A stretch of 25,783 bases of DNA from positions 1 to 25,783 of the forward strand of contig UQHW01000029.1 of assembly GCA_900540935.1 (NCBI GenBank). The letters are read 5' to 3'. The notes beneath the pieces were generated by a model that saw nothing but the letters and a program-made list of their open reading frames with translations, was not told where the DNA came from and ran no database searches. Source of the DNA: an uncultured Collinsella sp. Lineage in GTDB: Bacteria; Actinomycetota; Coriobacteriia; Coriobacteriales; Coriobacteriaceae. Below, one piece after another: positions 15,449 through 24,300 of the stretch. The position numbers and the translations under genes are program-made. Each line of letters starts with the position of its first letter. Within the stretch, counting starts at the first letter, position 1.

Positions 15449-16102
15449 CTACCCCCTCAGCTCGGACAGGTCGCGCGCATCGAGCGAGTGGGAGTCGTCC
15501 CAAATGCGACGCACGACGATGGACATGATGATGACGGCAAAGATGGCGTCGGTGGCGATACCGATCTCGATGATCTCGGGAGCGGTGGGGGCCAAAAGCG
15601 CGAGCGTCACGTGGCTGCCGTTTTCCATAAGGCAGTATCCAAAGATCTGCTTCATGATGTTGCGCTGCGAGATGATGCAGGTAAGGCCCACAAAGAAGTG
15701 AGCGAAGCTAATGGCGAGCGCAGGCGTTGCGACCTCGGCCGTGGGCAGGCTGATCTGCGTCACGACGGCAAAGCAGATCGCGACCTCCACGGCGATGATG
15801 CAAATGGCCCACGCGGGCTTAAGGCCGGCCTTGAGCGATGCATCGCTCGGCTCGCCCATCTTCTTATATGCGCGGTTGAGGATATAAGGAACCAGGACGA
15901 CCTTGGTGATAAAGGCGGATCCGGCCCACATAAGCAGCTCCTGCGCACCGGTAGTGGCACCGAGCGTAGCGAGCAGTCCCACGAGCACCAGCGACTGCAC
16001 CGCATACCAGCGGATGGCGTGCTTGATGTTCTTGGAGACGACCACCATGGTGGACGTGACGATCAGAAGGCCGCCAAGGATGTTGACGATCGAATAACCC
16101 AT
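15449..16102 (-). CDS. hyfE: Hydrogenase-4 membrane subunit HyfE
   Basis: 217 residues, about six or seven hydrophobic segments, NuoK-related. E. coli HyfE has 216. Sequence features include TSTMVVVSKNIKHAIRWYAVQSL and LTCIISQRNIMKQIFGYCLMENG, a Glu-containing helix typical of the subfamily. Position between hyfD and hyfF matches the E. coli hyf order. The start is preceded by GGAGG at a good distance, and the gene ends 3 bp before hyfF begins. Its role is structural and in ion movement within the membrane arm, inferred from complex I relatives. Confidence 0.9.
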   Translation of the reverse strand: MGYSIVNILGGLLIVTSTMVVVSKNIKHAIRWYAVQSLVLVGLLATLGATTGAQELLMWAGSAFITKVVLVPYILNRAYKKMGEPSDASLKAGLKPAWAICIIAVEVAICFAVVTQISLPTAEVATPALAISFAHFFVGLTCIISQRNIMKQIFGYCLMENGSHVTLALLAPTAPEIIEIGIATDAIFAVIIMSIVVRRIWDDSHSLDARDLSELRG

Positions 16103-16115
16103 GTCGTTCTACCTC

Positions 16116-17573
16116 CTAACCGATCCAGCTGGCCGAAAGCGGGCCGCTGACGATGACCATGATGATGAGCACGATGAACACGAACGCCATCGCGCGGGGA
16201 AGCGGGGCTCCCGCAGCGACCTCTTCGCTCGGCTCGCCGGGCAGGCAATAGCCCATCCACTTGAGGAACCAGGCGAAGGTGGCGACGGTCTCGGCAACCA
16301 TGATGCACACGAGCACCAGGATCGCGACATTGCCGGCACCCACAGAGAAGCCGCCGGCGATGATCTGGAACTTCGAGAAGAACGTGTTCATGGGCGGCAC
16401 GCCGGCAATAGCGAGTGCCGCGACACCAAAGCCCACGCCCGAGATCGGGTACTTCTTTACGATGCCGCGAAGCTTGGGCAGCATACGCGTGCCGAGCGTA
16501 AAGGAGAACGAACCGGCGATCAGGAAGAACAGCGTCTTGGCGAAGGCATGGTTAAAGATGTGGCACACGGCGCCATCGAAGGCGAGCTGGCTACCAAAGA
16601 CCGAAAGGCCCAGACCAAAGAACACGTAGGAGAGCTGGGCGATCGTGGAGAAGGCCAGCAGACGCTTCATGTCCTTTTGCGGCAGGTACATAAGGAAACC
16701 AAAGAGCATGGTGACCATGGCGTCGATAATGGCGACCCAGCCCACAATCTCGGGAATCTCCCCGGCAGAGACGAGCGCACGAGCGAACACGCACACGCCG
16801 ACCTTGACCATCGAGGCGCCATGCAGGTAGGCCGAAACAGGCGTCGGCGCCTCCATGGCCGAAGGCAGCCACATGTACATGGGGACCTGTGCGGACTTGG
16901 CCCAGGCCGCAAACAACACGAGCAAAAGGACGATAGCCTTGAGCTTGGCGTCGAGGCCGGCAATCGCGGTGATGGCGAAGGTGCCGGTGTGGGCAAACAC
17001 GATGGCGGCACCCAGATACAGGCCGAGTGCACCGATATGCGTGATGATCAGAGCCTTCATGCCGGCCTTCTTGGCCGTAGGCGACATGTAGTAGCTAATG
17101 AGGCCCCAAGAGCACGCACCCGTGATCTCAAAGAACACGAGCTGGCCCAAAAGGGTCGAGCTGTACACGAGGCCGGCCATGGCGCCGATGAAGGTCGCGA
17201 GGTACGCGTAGAAGCGACGACGCGGCGCGTCGGGATGCTCACGGTTATTCTCGCTCATATAGGGAATCGAATAGATCACGACAAGCAGGCCGATACCCAC
17301 AAAGGCGGGCGCGAGCAGCGTGCTCATACGATCGAAGGTGAATCCCATGACGAGGGTCTGCCCAAACGAGATCAGGGGGACCTGCGTGTCGGGCATGCCG
17401 GCGCCAGCGAAATTCGCGGCGAGGGCGATGGTGCAGACCGTCGAGACGGCGGCACCCAAAACGCTGAACCACTTGGCGTACGGACGGGGGAACAGGGCGA
17501 CGAGCACCGAGGCCACCATCGGGGCCGCGATAGCGACCAAGCCGAGAAGGGACAGACTGACTGCAAATGACAT
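16116..17573 (-). CDS. hyfD: Hydrogenase-4 membrane antiporter-like subunit HyfD
   Basis: 485 residues, polytopic inner-membrane protein of the NuoL/M/MrpD family; E. coli HyfD has 479. It carries AWAKSAQVPMYMWLPSAMEAPTPVSAYLHGASMVKVGV, the conserved helix pair with Lys and Pro thought to form the ion channel, and HIFNHAFAKTLFFLIAGSF further on. Together with HyfB and HyfF it gives three antiporter-like subunits, as in FHL-2. A GGGAG ribosome site precedes the ATG at 17573, and hyfC ends 15 bp upstream. Confidence 0.92.
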   Translation of the reverse strand: MSFAVSLSLLGLVAIAAPMVASVLVALFPRPYAKWFSVLGAAVSTVCTIALAANFAGAGMPDTQVPLISFGQTLVMGFTFDRMSTLLAPAFVGIGLLVVIYSIPYMSENNREHPDAPRRRFYAYLATFIGAMAGLVYSSTLLGQLVFFEITGACSWGLISYYMSPTAKKAGMKALIITHIGALGLYLGAAIVFAHTGTFAITAIAGLDAKLKAIVLLLVLFAAWAKSAQVPMYMWLPSAMEAPTPVSAYLHGASMVKVGVCVFARALVSAGEIPEIVGWVAIIDAMVTMLFGFLMYLPQKDMKRLLAFSTIAQLSYVFFGLGLSVFGSQLAFDGAVCHIFNHAFAKTLFFLIAGSFSFTLGTRMLPKLRGIVKKYPISGVGFGVAALAIAGVPPMNTFFSKFQIIAGGFSVGAGNVAILVLVCIMVAETVATFAWFLKWMGYCLPGEPSEEVAAGAPLPRAMAFVFIVLIIMVIVSGPLSASWIG

Positions 17574-17588
17574 TGTTTCTCCCTTCTC

Positions 17589-18515
17589 CTACACGCCGAC
17601 GACCACGAAGACAAACGCCAGAACGGCGATGCCCACGACGGCCCAGGTCTGATTGCCGAGCACCTTAAAACGCGAGCGCGAGCAAGAGTTCTCGATCACG
17701 CCGCACACGACAAAGTCGATCAGGCACTTCACCAGGAAGATGACCGCGCCCAGAACGGCGGCGGCGCCCACGGTCGCGGGCTCGCCCCAGGGAACGAAGA
17801 TCGCGCAGAACCAGGCGACGACCAGGACCTGTTTCATAGACATGGCAAGCTTGGCCATGGCGAGCGACGGGCCGGAAAGCTCGGCGAGCGGGCCTTCCTG
17901 AAGCTCCTGCTCGGCCTCGGCCTGGTCAAACGGCAGCTTGCCGAGCTCCATGTAGCAGGCAATCGCAAAGGCGATGCCGGCGAGGATCACGGCGACCGGC
18001 GCGTCGATGGCGCCCGTCATGATGTGCTGGCCCATGGTGGCGATGTCGGTGGAGCCGCAAACCAGGGCGGCGGCAAACAGCGCCAGCAGCATGGACGGCT
18101 CGATGAGCACGCTCATGAGCAGCTCGCGAACGCCGCCGATACCGGCGTAGGCGTTGGACGAATCCACACCGCAGAGGGCGAAGAAGAAGCGGGCGAGCGC
18201 CAGGCTGTACATGATGGTGATGGCGTCACCAAAGACCGGAATGGGGCTTTGTGCCGTAAAGAGCGGCAGACCCATCGCGAGCATAAAGGCGACGGCGAAG
18301 AACAGCGGCGGCATGATGCGCAGCGCAAAGCTCGCATCCTCGCTTTGGGACTCGGGGCGCGCAAAGAGCTTGGCCAGGTCGCGATAGTCCTGCATGATAC
18401 TGGGGCCGCGACGGTTGTGCATCTTGGCGCGGATCACGCGGCCGAGACCGGAGAAGAACGGCGCGACGGCCATGACGACCACGCCCTGCAGAACGGCAAG
18501 TACGATGTTGTTCAT
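17589..18515 (-). CDS. hyfC: Hydrogenlyase membrane subunit HyfC/HycD
   Basis: 308 residues, NuoH-like membrane protein that anchors the catalytic arm; E. coli HyfC has 315 and HycD 307. Signature stretches are NRRGPSIMQDYRDLAKLFARPES near 34-56 and the acidic loop ELGKLPFDQAEAEQELQEG, which in complex I relatives contacts the small subunit and contributes to proton uptake. GGAGGGG precedes the ATG at 18515. It lies 12 bp after hyfB and 15 bp before hyfD. Confidence 0.94.
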   Translation of the reverse strand: MNNIVLAVLQGVVVMAVAPFFSGLGRVIRAKMHNRRGPSIMQDYRDLAKLFARPESQSEDASFALRIMPPLFFAVAFMLAMGLPLFTAQSPIPVFGDAITIMYSLALARFFFALCGVDSSNAYAGIGGVRELLMSVLIEPSMLLALFAAALVCGSTDIATMGQHIMTGAIDAPVAVILAGIAFAIACYMELGKLPFDQAEAEQELQEGPLAELSGPSLAMAKLAMSMKQVLVVAWFCAIFVPWGEPATVGAAAVLGAVIFLVKCLIDFVVCGVIENSCSRSRFKVLGNQTWAVVGIAVLAFVFVVVGV

Positions 18516-18527
18516 GCTCTCCCCTCC

Positions 18528-20546
18528 TTAACCCATTTGCACGGCGAGCACGAGGAACACCACGAGTGCCGCGACGATGTAGCAGATATAGATGCTGTAG
18601 TTGCCGCCCTCGAGCTTAGTCGCGAGGTCGGCGAGCTTCTCGACACCCTTATGCGGGGCATCGACGAGAACCTTGTCGGGTACGGGCTCCACAGCCTCGG
18701 CCACACCGGTGAGCTTCTGGAAGAAGTGCGCGATGGACCAGCAGACGGCCGTGCAGCGGTCGCGCAGCGTGTAGAGCGGCTGCATAAACCAGGACACCTC
18801 GGAGGCAAAGGTCGTGGCCACGACGGGCATATGCTCGTTGGGAGCATAGCCGCATGCCCACGGCTGGGACTTCTGCACCTTGCCGACGGTCTTGAGCTTG
18901 CGATAGCCGCAGGCAAGGCCGACAAGCACCACGAGCGCAATAGCGATCGCGGGCGTGGAGGTGGCAGCGCCGGAGTACTGGTTCATGAGTTCCATGCCCT
19001 CGGCGGCAAACACGCCACCGTACGGATGCAGCACGGACGCGGCGACATCGACCAGCACGGGCGCGATCACGGGAGCGCCAATGCCCAGCACGACGCAGAT
19101 GGCCGCGAGCAGGCCCTGCGCAAACACCATGGGGGCGGGAACCTCCTTGGCATTGGCCGCAGCCTCGGAACGGGGCGCGGAGGCAAAGGAGACGCCATAG
19201 GCCTTGACGAAGCACGTGACAGCCAGCGCGCCGGTAATGGCAAGCGCGACGGCAGCGAACACGGCCACGATCATGACGGCCTTGTCGCCCTGCATGGCGG
19301 CATTAAACAGCGACTGGTAGGTAAACCACTCGGAAACAAAGCCGTTAAAGGGCGGGATGGCCGAGATGGCAAGCGCGCCAACGAGGAAGCAGATGGCCGT
19401 TGCCGGCATACGACGGAACAGGCCGCCCATCTTCTCCATATTGCGCGTACCCGTGGAGTACAGCAGCGCACCGGCGCCCAGGAACAGCTCGCCCTTAAAC
19501 ATCGCGTGGTTAAACGTGTGGTAGAGGGCAGCCATCAGAGCTAGGACGGCGATGCCGACAGAGTTGAGCGCCATGGCGGCCATGGAGGCGCCGACACCGA
19601 GCAGAATGATGCCGATGTTCTCGACGGAGTGATAGGCCAGCAGACGCTTGATGTCATGCTCCTGCAGGGCGAAGGCCACGCCGAGGACCGACGAGATCGC
19701 ACCGAAGACCATGACCATAAGGCCCCACCAGACCTGAACGCCCGAGGCGGAGAGCAGGTCGAGACCAACCTTGAGGATACCGAAGATACCGATCTTGATC
19801 ATGCCGCCGGACATGAGGGCCGACACGTTGGACGGCGCCTCGGGATGCGCCTTGGGCAGCCAGCCGTGCAGCGGGATGATACCGGCCTTGGCGCCAAAGC
19901 CAAAGAAGGCGAGCACGAAGCACACGGATGCGACCGCGGGGCTAAACTGTGTGACGCGGAAATCCGCAAAGGCAAAGGAGCCACCGGCGAAGTTGGTCAT
20001 GGTGAGGAAGCTCGCCATGATGAGCACAAAGCCCACGTGCGCGATCACAAAGTAGAGCCAACCACCGTGGATGGAGTTCTCGTTCTCCTCGATCACGACC
20101 AGGAAGTACGAGGTCAGCGACATGAGCTCAAAGGCGACCAGGAACCAAAACACGTTGTCGGCGGTGATGACGAGCATCATGGACGCCACGAAGGTGTTAA
20201 AGAAGAAGCCGGCGCGGCCTTTTTTGCCCGGGTACTCATCAAAGTAGTTGAGACCGTAGATCGAACCGGCAAACGCGAGCACCGAGATGAGCGCCACGAA
20301 CAGGCCGGACAGCTGATTGAGCAGCAGCTGGAAATGGGCAAACGGGAAGAACACGATGGTGTCGACCGACGTGACATCGCCCAGCACGGCCTGGATACCG
20401 GCCACAAACGAAAGCACCGCGGCGACGGCGCCGATAAGGCAGCCGGCGGTCTTGGCGGCGTTATCGGCCTTGATCAGCAGAACCGAGGCGAGCGCACCGA
20501 TGCACGAGACGGCAAGCGATGCGATAAACAGCGTCATGCTATCCAT
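18528..20546 (-). CDS. hyfB: Hydrogenase-4 membrane antiporter-like subunit HyfB
   Basis: 672 residues, the same length as E. coli HyfB; NuoL-family polytopic membrane protein. It has WFLVAFELMSLTSYFLVV, the key helix GAKAGIIPLHGWLPKAHPEAPSNVSALMSGGMIKIG, LLAYHSVENIGIILLG and HTFNHAMFKGELFLGAG. A long C-terminal region (about 600-672) ends in a last membrane helix LVVFLVLAVQM and is the part that may lie along the complex. The start at 20546 overlaps the hyfA stop by 8 bp; GGGAG lies 8 nt upstream. Its size fits HyfB better than HycC (608). Confidence 0.94.
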   Translation of the reverse strand: MDSMTLFIASLAVSCIGALASVLLIKADNAAKTAGCLIGAVAAVLSFVAGIQAVLGDVTSVDTIVFFPFAHFQLLLNQLSGLFVALISVLAFAGSIYGLNYFDEYPGKKGRAGFFFNTFVASMMLVITADNVFWFLVAFELMSLTSYFLVVIEENENSIHGGWLYFVIAHVGFVLIMASFLTMTNFAGGSFAFADFRVTQFSPAVASVCFVLAFFGFGAKAGIIPLHGWLPKAHPEAPSNVSALMSGGMIKIGIFGILKVGLDLLSASGVQVWWGLMVMVFGAISSVLGVAFALQEHDIKRLLAYHSVENIGIILLGVGASMAAMALNSVGIAVLALMAALYHTFNHAMFKGELFLGAGALLYSTGTRNMEKMGGLFRRMPATAICFLVGALAISAIPPFNGFVSEWFTYQSLFNAAMQGDKAVMIVAVFAAVALAITGALAVTCFVKAYGVSFASAPRSEAAANAKEVPAPMVFAQGLLAAICVVLGIGAPVIAPVLVDVAASVLHPYGGVFAAEGMELMNQYSGAATSTPAIAIALVVLVGLACGYRKLKTVGKVQKSQPWACGYAPNEHMPVVATTFASEVSWFMQPLYTLRDRCTAVCWSIAHFFQKLTGVAEAVEPVPDKVLVDAPHKGVEKLADLATKLEGGNYSIYICYIVAALVVFLVLAVQMG

Positions 20547-21156
20547 TCTTTACGCTCCCTTCTGCTTTCTCGGACAAGCCCTGGGCCACAGCGGTAACGT
20601 CGACGACCGGACCGTTTTCGATCGAGCGCAGGCGCTTGGCCTCGTCGAGCTCGCGATCGGCCGCGCCGCCCATGACGGTCAGCGCCTTGGTGGGGCACGC
20701 CGCCACACAATGCGGGCCGTCCGGATCGAAGGCGCACAGGTCGCACTTGACAGCGCAGGTGTACTGGCCGGGAGCCCACGTAAGAAGGCTGCTCAGGGAC
20801 TTAGGATACGAAGGCGTCGGATCGCACATGCCTGCGACACCGGCGATAGACGTGCCATCGGGATGGATGGCTCCGAAGGGGCACGCGATGGCGCACAGCC
20901 TGCACCCGATGCACTCCTGCTCCTTGACGTGGATGCGGTCGCCATCGTGCTCGATGGCATTCACCGGGCAAACCTCGGCGCAGGGGGCACCCTCGCAATG
21001 GTGGCAGGCAAGGGCGGCCGAAATACCGCCGGTCTTCACGAGCGCCAGGCGCGGCGTATCCTGAAGACCCTGCATCCGGTGGGCGTCGGCACAGGCGGAC
21101 TGGCATGTTCCGCAGCCGATGCACCTCTCCGGGTTGATGTCGATGAAGCGGTTCAT
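20539..21156 (-). CDS. hyfA: Polyferredoxin subunit HyfA/HycB
   Basis: 205 residues, the same length as E. coli HyfA. Four 4Fe-4S sites in order: CIGCGTCQSAC (12-22), CHHCEGAPCAEVCP (51-64), CIGCRLCAIACP (83-94) and CDLCAFDPDGPHCVAACP (138-155). It should take electrons from FdhF to HyfH and HyfI. An insert of about 40 residues between sites three and four, holding two extra Cys (111, 134), sets it apart from HydN. The start is taken at 21156 (ATG with AAGGA 7 nt upstream), not the GTG two codons earlier. It is the first gene of the hydrogenase set and overlaps hyfB by 8 bp. Confidence 0.93.
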   Translation of the reverse strand: MNRFIDINPERCIGCGTCQSACADAHRMQGLQDTPRLALVKTGGISAALACHHCEGAPCAEVCPVNAIEHDGDRIHVKEQECIGCRLCAIACPFGAIHPDGTSIAGVAGMCDPTPSYPKSLSSLLTWAPGQYTCAVKCDLCAFDPDGPHCVAACPTKALTVMGGAADRELDEAKRLRSIENGPVVDVTAVAQGLSEKAEGSVKNG

Positions 21157-21170
21157 CCCCACTTCCTTTC

Positions 21171-21213
21171 AAAATAACGGGCCGGGCTCCCGAACGTACG
21201 GGACGCCCGGCCC
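21171..21213 (-). terminator. Intercistronic hairpin between fdhF and hyfA
   Basis: Minus-strand GGGCCGGGC pairs with GCCCGGCCC, and the inner TCCCG/CGGGA can extend the stem, followed by GTTATTTT. It looks like a weak terminator or RNA-processing barrier between the formate dehydrogenase genes and the hydrogenase genes. Read-through is expected because hyfA-J depend on it or on an internal promoter not seen here. Confidence 0.6.
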
Positions 21214-21234
21214 AAAAAGCCAACGAGAACGGGA

Positions 21235-23457
21235 CTACACGATTTGGTTCACGTGCGCCTCGTCGTCGAACTTGGCGGCGCCGGGCTCAACGTCCTGAGG
21301 AGCGGCGGCGTCCACCAGAGCCTGCTTGAGCTCGGTGTACTGACGCTCGACCTCGCCCTCGGCCCAGACCTGGTCGGCGATAGCGTCGACCTGGCAGGCG
21401 GAGAACTTGTCCTCGGGCGTGTGCGAGACCGGGTCGACCTTGTGCATGGTCAGCTCGTTGCACTTGCCGATCCACCACTGGTAGGTCATATAGACCGTGC
21501 CCTTGTTGATACGGTCGCTCACGTCGGCGCGGCTGTATACCTGACCGCGGCGGCTGTGAATCGAGACGATGTCGCCGTTCTTGATGCCGCGCGCCTGGGC
21601 GTCAGCGGGATTCATGCGGACAAAACCGGGCTCATCGGCAAGCAGCGCCAGCGTCTTGCAGTTGCCGGTCATCGAACGGCAGCTGTAGTGGCCGACCTCG
21701 CGGACGGTGCACAGAATGAGCGGGTACTCATCGTCGGGAAGCTCGGAGGGCGCCTCCCAGTCGTGCGCCATCAGGTTGGCGCGGCCGTCCTTGGTGGTGA
21801 ACTTGCCACCAGCGAACATGTCGGGCGTACCGTGGTCGTTCACATCGGTGCTCTTGACCGGCCACTGGGCGTAACCGCCCTCGGGAGCCATCTTCTCGTA
21901 GGTCGCGCCCACAAAGTTGGGGCACAGGCTAATGCACTCGTTCCAGATCTGCTCGGTGTTGTCGTAGTGCATGGGGTAGCCCATGCGCGTGGACAGGTCC
22001 GCGAAGATCTCCCAGTCGTGGCGGCACTCGCCCTTGGGCGGAACGGCCGCGTCAAAGTGCTGGAAGCTACGGTCGGATGCGGTAAAGACACCCTCGTGCT
22101 CGCCCCAAGAGGTAGCGGGCAGGATGACGTCGGCGAGCATGGTCGTCTGCGTCATAAAGATGTCCTGGCAAATGAACAGATCCAGCTCGGAGAGCGTCTT
22201 GCGCATACCGGCCGAATCGGGCTCGGTCTGCACCGGGTCCTCGCCGTAGTTGTAGAAGCAGTGCACCTTGCCCTCGTCGACCAGGTGGCCCAGATCGGTG
22301 AGCTTGTAGCCCTCCTCGAGCGGGAGCTTTTCCTCGGGCACGCCCCAAGCTTTGGCAAACTTGGCACGCACTGCGGGGTCGGTGACTTTCTGGTAGCCAG
22401 GGTACAGGTTGGGCAGCATGCCCATATCGCAGGAGCCCTGGACGTTATTCTGACCGCGCACGGGCGCGAGGCCGGAATTGGGTTTGCCGATCTGGCCGGC
22501 AACGCAGGCGATGGAGGCGATGGTGTGCACCGTCTTCAGGTTCTGCTTCTGCTGGCATACGCCCATGCCCCAGCCAATGATGGCAGAGGGCTTCGCCGTG
22601 GCGTACATCTCGGCAGCTTGGTGGATCAACGCGGGCTCGACACCCGTGATGTCCTGTACAGATTCGGGAGTGTAGTTCTTGATGGTCTCCCACCACTCGT
22701 CAAAGCCGTTCGTGTGCTCGGCGACGAATTCCTTGTCGTAGAGGCCATCGTTGACCAGACAGTTGGCAAAGGCGTTGAGGAACGCAACGTTGCAACCGTT
22801 CTTGATCGGAAGGTAGAGATCGGCGATACGCGCGGTTTCGATATGGCGCGGATCGGCGACGATGATCTTGCAACCCTTTTCTTTGGCTCGCACGATACGC
22901 CTTGCGACGATGGGGTGCGAATCGGCAGGGTTATAGCCGAAGAGGAAAATGCAGCCCGCATCCTCCATACCGGGGATGGAGCATGACATGCAACCTGAAC
23001 CAACCGTGTCCATCAGACCGAGGACAGTAGGGCCGTGTCAAGTACGGGCGCAGTTGTCCACGCTGTGGGTGCCGATGCACGCACGCGTAAACTTCTGCAT
23101 GACGTAGTTCGCCTCATTGCCGCCGCCTCGAGAAGAGCCGGTGGTCATGACAGCATTAGGACCATATTCGTCAATTATGGCCTGCATCTTAGATGCGGTG
23201 AAATCCAGTGCCTCGTCCCAGCTTACGCGCTCAAGATCCGCGCCCTTAGTGCGGCGGATCATCGGGTGCAGTACGCGAGGAGTCAAGATCTTGGTGTCGT
23301 TGATGAAGTCGTAGCCGCTCATGCCCTTAAGGCACAGCTCGCTCTGGTTGGTGATGCCGTTGAGCGGTTCGGTGCCCACGACCTGGCCGTTTTGGACCAG
23401 GAGGTTAAACTGGCAACCGGCGCCGCAGTACGGGCAGATCACTTTATGCTTCTCCAT
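21235..23457 (-). CDS. fdhF: Formate dehydrogenase H, selenoprotein, with in-frame TGA
   Basis: 740 residues when the TGA at 23038-23040 is read as selenocysteine; E. coli FdhF has 715. Catalyses formate oxidation to CO2 in the cytoplasm. Start at 23457 (MEKHKVICPYCGAGC), with GGAGGG just upstream; the earlier in-frame Met at 23508 has no such support. 4Fe-4S ligands are Cys8, Cys11, Cys15 and Cys42. Sec140 is in NCART-Sec-HGPTVLGL, at the same residue number as Sec140 of E. coli, and followed by the essential His141. The rest is a bis-MGD domain set (KIIVADPRHIETARIADLYLPI, GWGMGVCQQ, LILCTVREVGHYSCRSMTGNC). A naive annotation would split it into two genes. hydN precedes it by 75 bp. Confidence 0.97.
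23007..23040 (-). promoter_or_regulatory. Sec codon TGA and bacterial SECIS-like hairpin
   Basis: The UGA (23040-23038) is followed after 11 nt by a 5-bp perfect stem TGTCC/GGACA (23026-23007) with the loop TCGGTCTGAT. The loop shares GGTCTG with the SelB-binding loop of the E. coli fdhF SECIS. Its position directly after the UGA inside the coding region is the bacterial arrangement. Confidence 0.85.
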
Positions 23458-23532
23458 GACACCCTCCTTCCTTTTTCTGCTACCGAATGCTCGGTACTTA
23501 TTTGACAATCATTGGGCTTGTCGCCCCAACGC

Positions 23533-24051
23533 TTACGCCTCGTTTTCGATGGTGGCGCGGGCACGCTCGGCAGTCAGTTCTGCCAGGCGCTCCTCGTCTA
23601 CCAGGGTGAGGCCCTTGGTCGGGCACGCCTCGGCACACGCCGGACCGCCGGGACGGTCCACGCACAGGTCGCACTTGAGCACGAAGCTCTTGGTCTGCGA
23701 ACCCACGCGAACGTCGCCCATCAAGACCGGAACCTGCGTGGTCGCCACGCTCACGGCGCCAAAGGGGCATGCCATGACGCAGCTCTTGCAGCCGATGCAG
23801 TTGTCCTCGTTAACGCCGATACGATGGTTCTTTGGATCAAAGAACAAGGCGCCCGTAGGACAGGCCTTCGCGCACGGGGCATCCTCGCAGTGATGGCAAG
23901 CCACCGGTGCGGAGATCTCGTACGTACGCGTCACGCGCAGGCGCGGCGCGGCGATGTTGCCGGGGATGTCGTGCGCCTCGATGCACGCCGCCATACAGGT
24001 TTGGCACCCAATGCAGCGTGAGGAATCGGCTACGACTCGTTTATTGCCCAT
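23533..24051 (-). CDS. hydN: HydN-type 4Fe-4S electron carrier
   Basis: 172 residues (E. coli HydN 175). Four 4Fe-4S motifs: CIGCQTCMAAC (13-23), CHHCEDAPCAKACP (52-65), CIGCKSCVMACP (85-96) and CDLCVDRPGGPACAEACP (127-144). Likely passes electrons from FdhF; it lacks the longer insert seen in HyfA. The start at 24051 has AGGAGGGA about 10 nt upstream; the frame extends to 24159, but that overlaps the structured leader. It is the first gene of the operon, 75 bp ahead of fdhF. HycB-type function is the alternative name. Confidence 0.9.
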   Translation of the reverse strand: MGNKRVVADSSRCIGCQTCMAACIEAHDIPGNIAAPRLRVTRTYEISAPVACHHCEDAPCAKACPTGALFFDPKNHRIGVNEDNCIGCKSCVMACPFGAVSVATTQVPVLMGDVRVGSQTKSFVLKCDLCVDRPGGPACAEACPTKGLTLVDEERLAELTAERARATIENEA

Positions 24052-24060
24052 GTTGTTCAC

Positions 24061-24166
24061 TCCCTCCTGAATCCCATGCCGGAGAGACCCTGTCGACGTT
24101 GCCCCGGACCGCCCGTGGTCCGGCATCGGCGTATCGAGTGCATGCGGCGAAACAGGCACTTCGATA
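24061..24166 (-). ncRNA. Structured 5' leader of the formate hydrogenlyase operon
   Basis: Upstream of hydN the minus-strand RNA can form: a bulged 10-bp hairpin TATCGaAGTGC/GCACTCGATA (24132-24166); a hairpin CCGGACC/GGTCCGG (24104-24123); and an alternative pairing ATGCCGGA (24119-24126) with TCCGGCAT (24076-24083). The last two share bases and cannot form together. TCCGGCAT ends 8 nt before the ribosome site. This is the layout of an attenuator or riboswitch, but no known family was confirmed. A molybdenum-cofactor-sensing RNA would make sense before a Mo enzyme. Confidence 0.4.
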
Positions 24167-24179
24167 GAATTCCTCCAAC

Positions 24180-24208
24180 GATATACAGGTTAAATATACG
24201 CAGTTGCA
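24180..24208 (-). promoter_or_regulatory. Possible promoter of the formate hydrogenlyase operon
   Basis: Minus-strand TATATC (24180-24185) with TGCAAC 17 bp upstream (24203-24208). A second TATATT lies at 24193-24198 without a good -35. Both are weak matches, so an activator may be needed. Confidence 0.3.
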
Positions 24209-24229
24209 GGTGGCAAACTTGAGCATAGG

Positions 24230-24255
24230 CCCTGCAATACGGGTGTATTGCAGGG
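24230..24255. promoter_or_regulatory. Perfect palindrome, possible operator
   Basis: Arms CCCTGCAATA and TATTGCAGGG are exact complements around CGGGTG. The site is upstream of the predicted operon promoter in the divergent region between hydN and the toxin-antitoxin genes. No gene ends nearby, so a regulator-binding site is likelier than a terminator. The binding protein is unknown. Confidence 0.5.
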
Positions 24256-24300
24256 GTTTTGGCAGGTTGGAATTATTCTCTAGAAGCTATAAAGGTGAGT

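Noticed and set aside
13724..16150. 808-residue plus-strand open frame
   Set aside because: It runs antisense to hyfG, hyfF and hyfE, which have full family matches. It is His/Gln/Asp-rich low-quality sequence typical of a GC-biased shadow frame.
21235..23508. fdhF as two genes or a broken pseudogene
   Set aside because: The stop between the halves is TGA in the Sec context, with a SECIS-like hairpin and selA, selB and selC nearby.
24203..24225. Sigma-54-type promoter (TGGC...GC)
   Set aside because: The GG to GC spacing on the plus strand is 9, not 10, and the strand points away from the FHL operon.
24230..24255. Palindrome as an intrinsic terminator
   Set aside because: No gene ends next to it and there is no real T-run on either strand; an operator is likelier.
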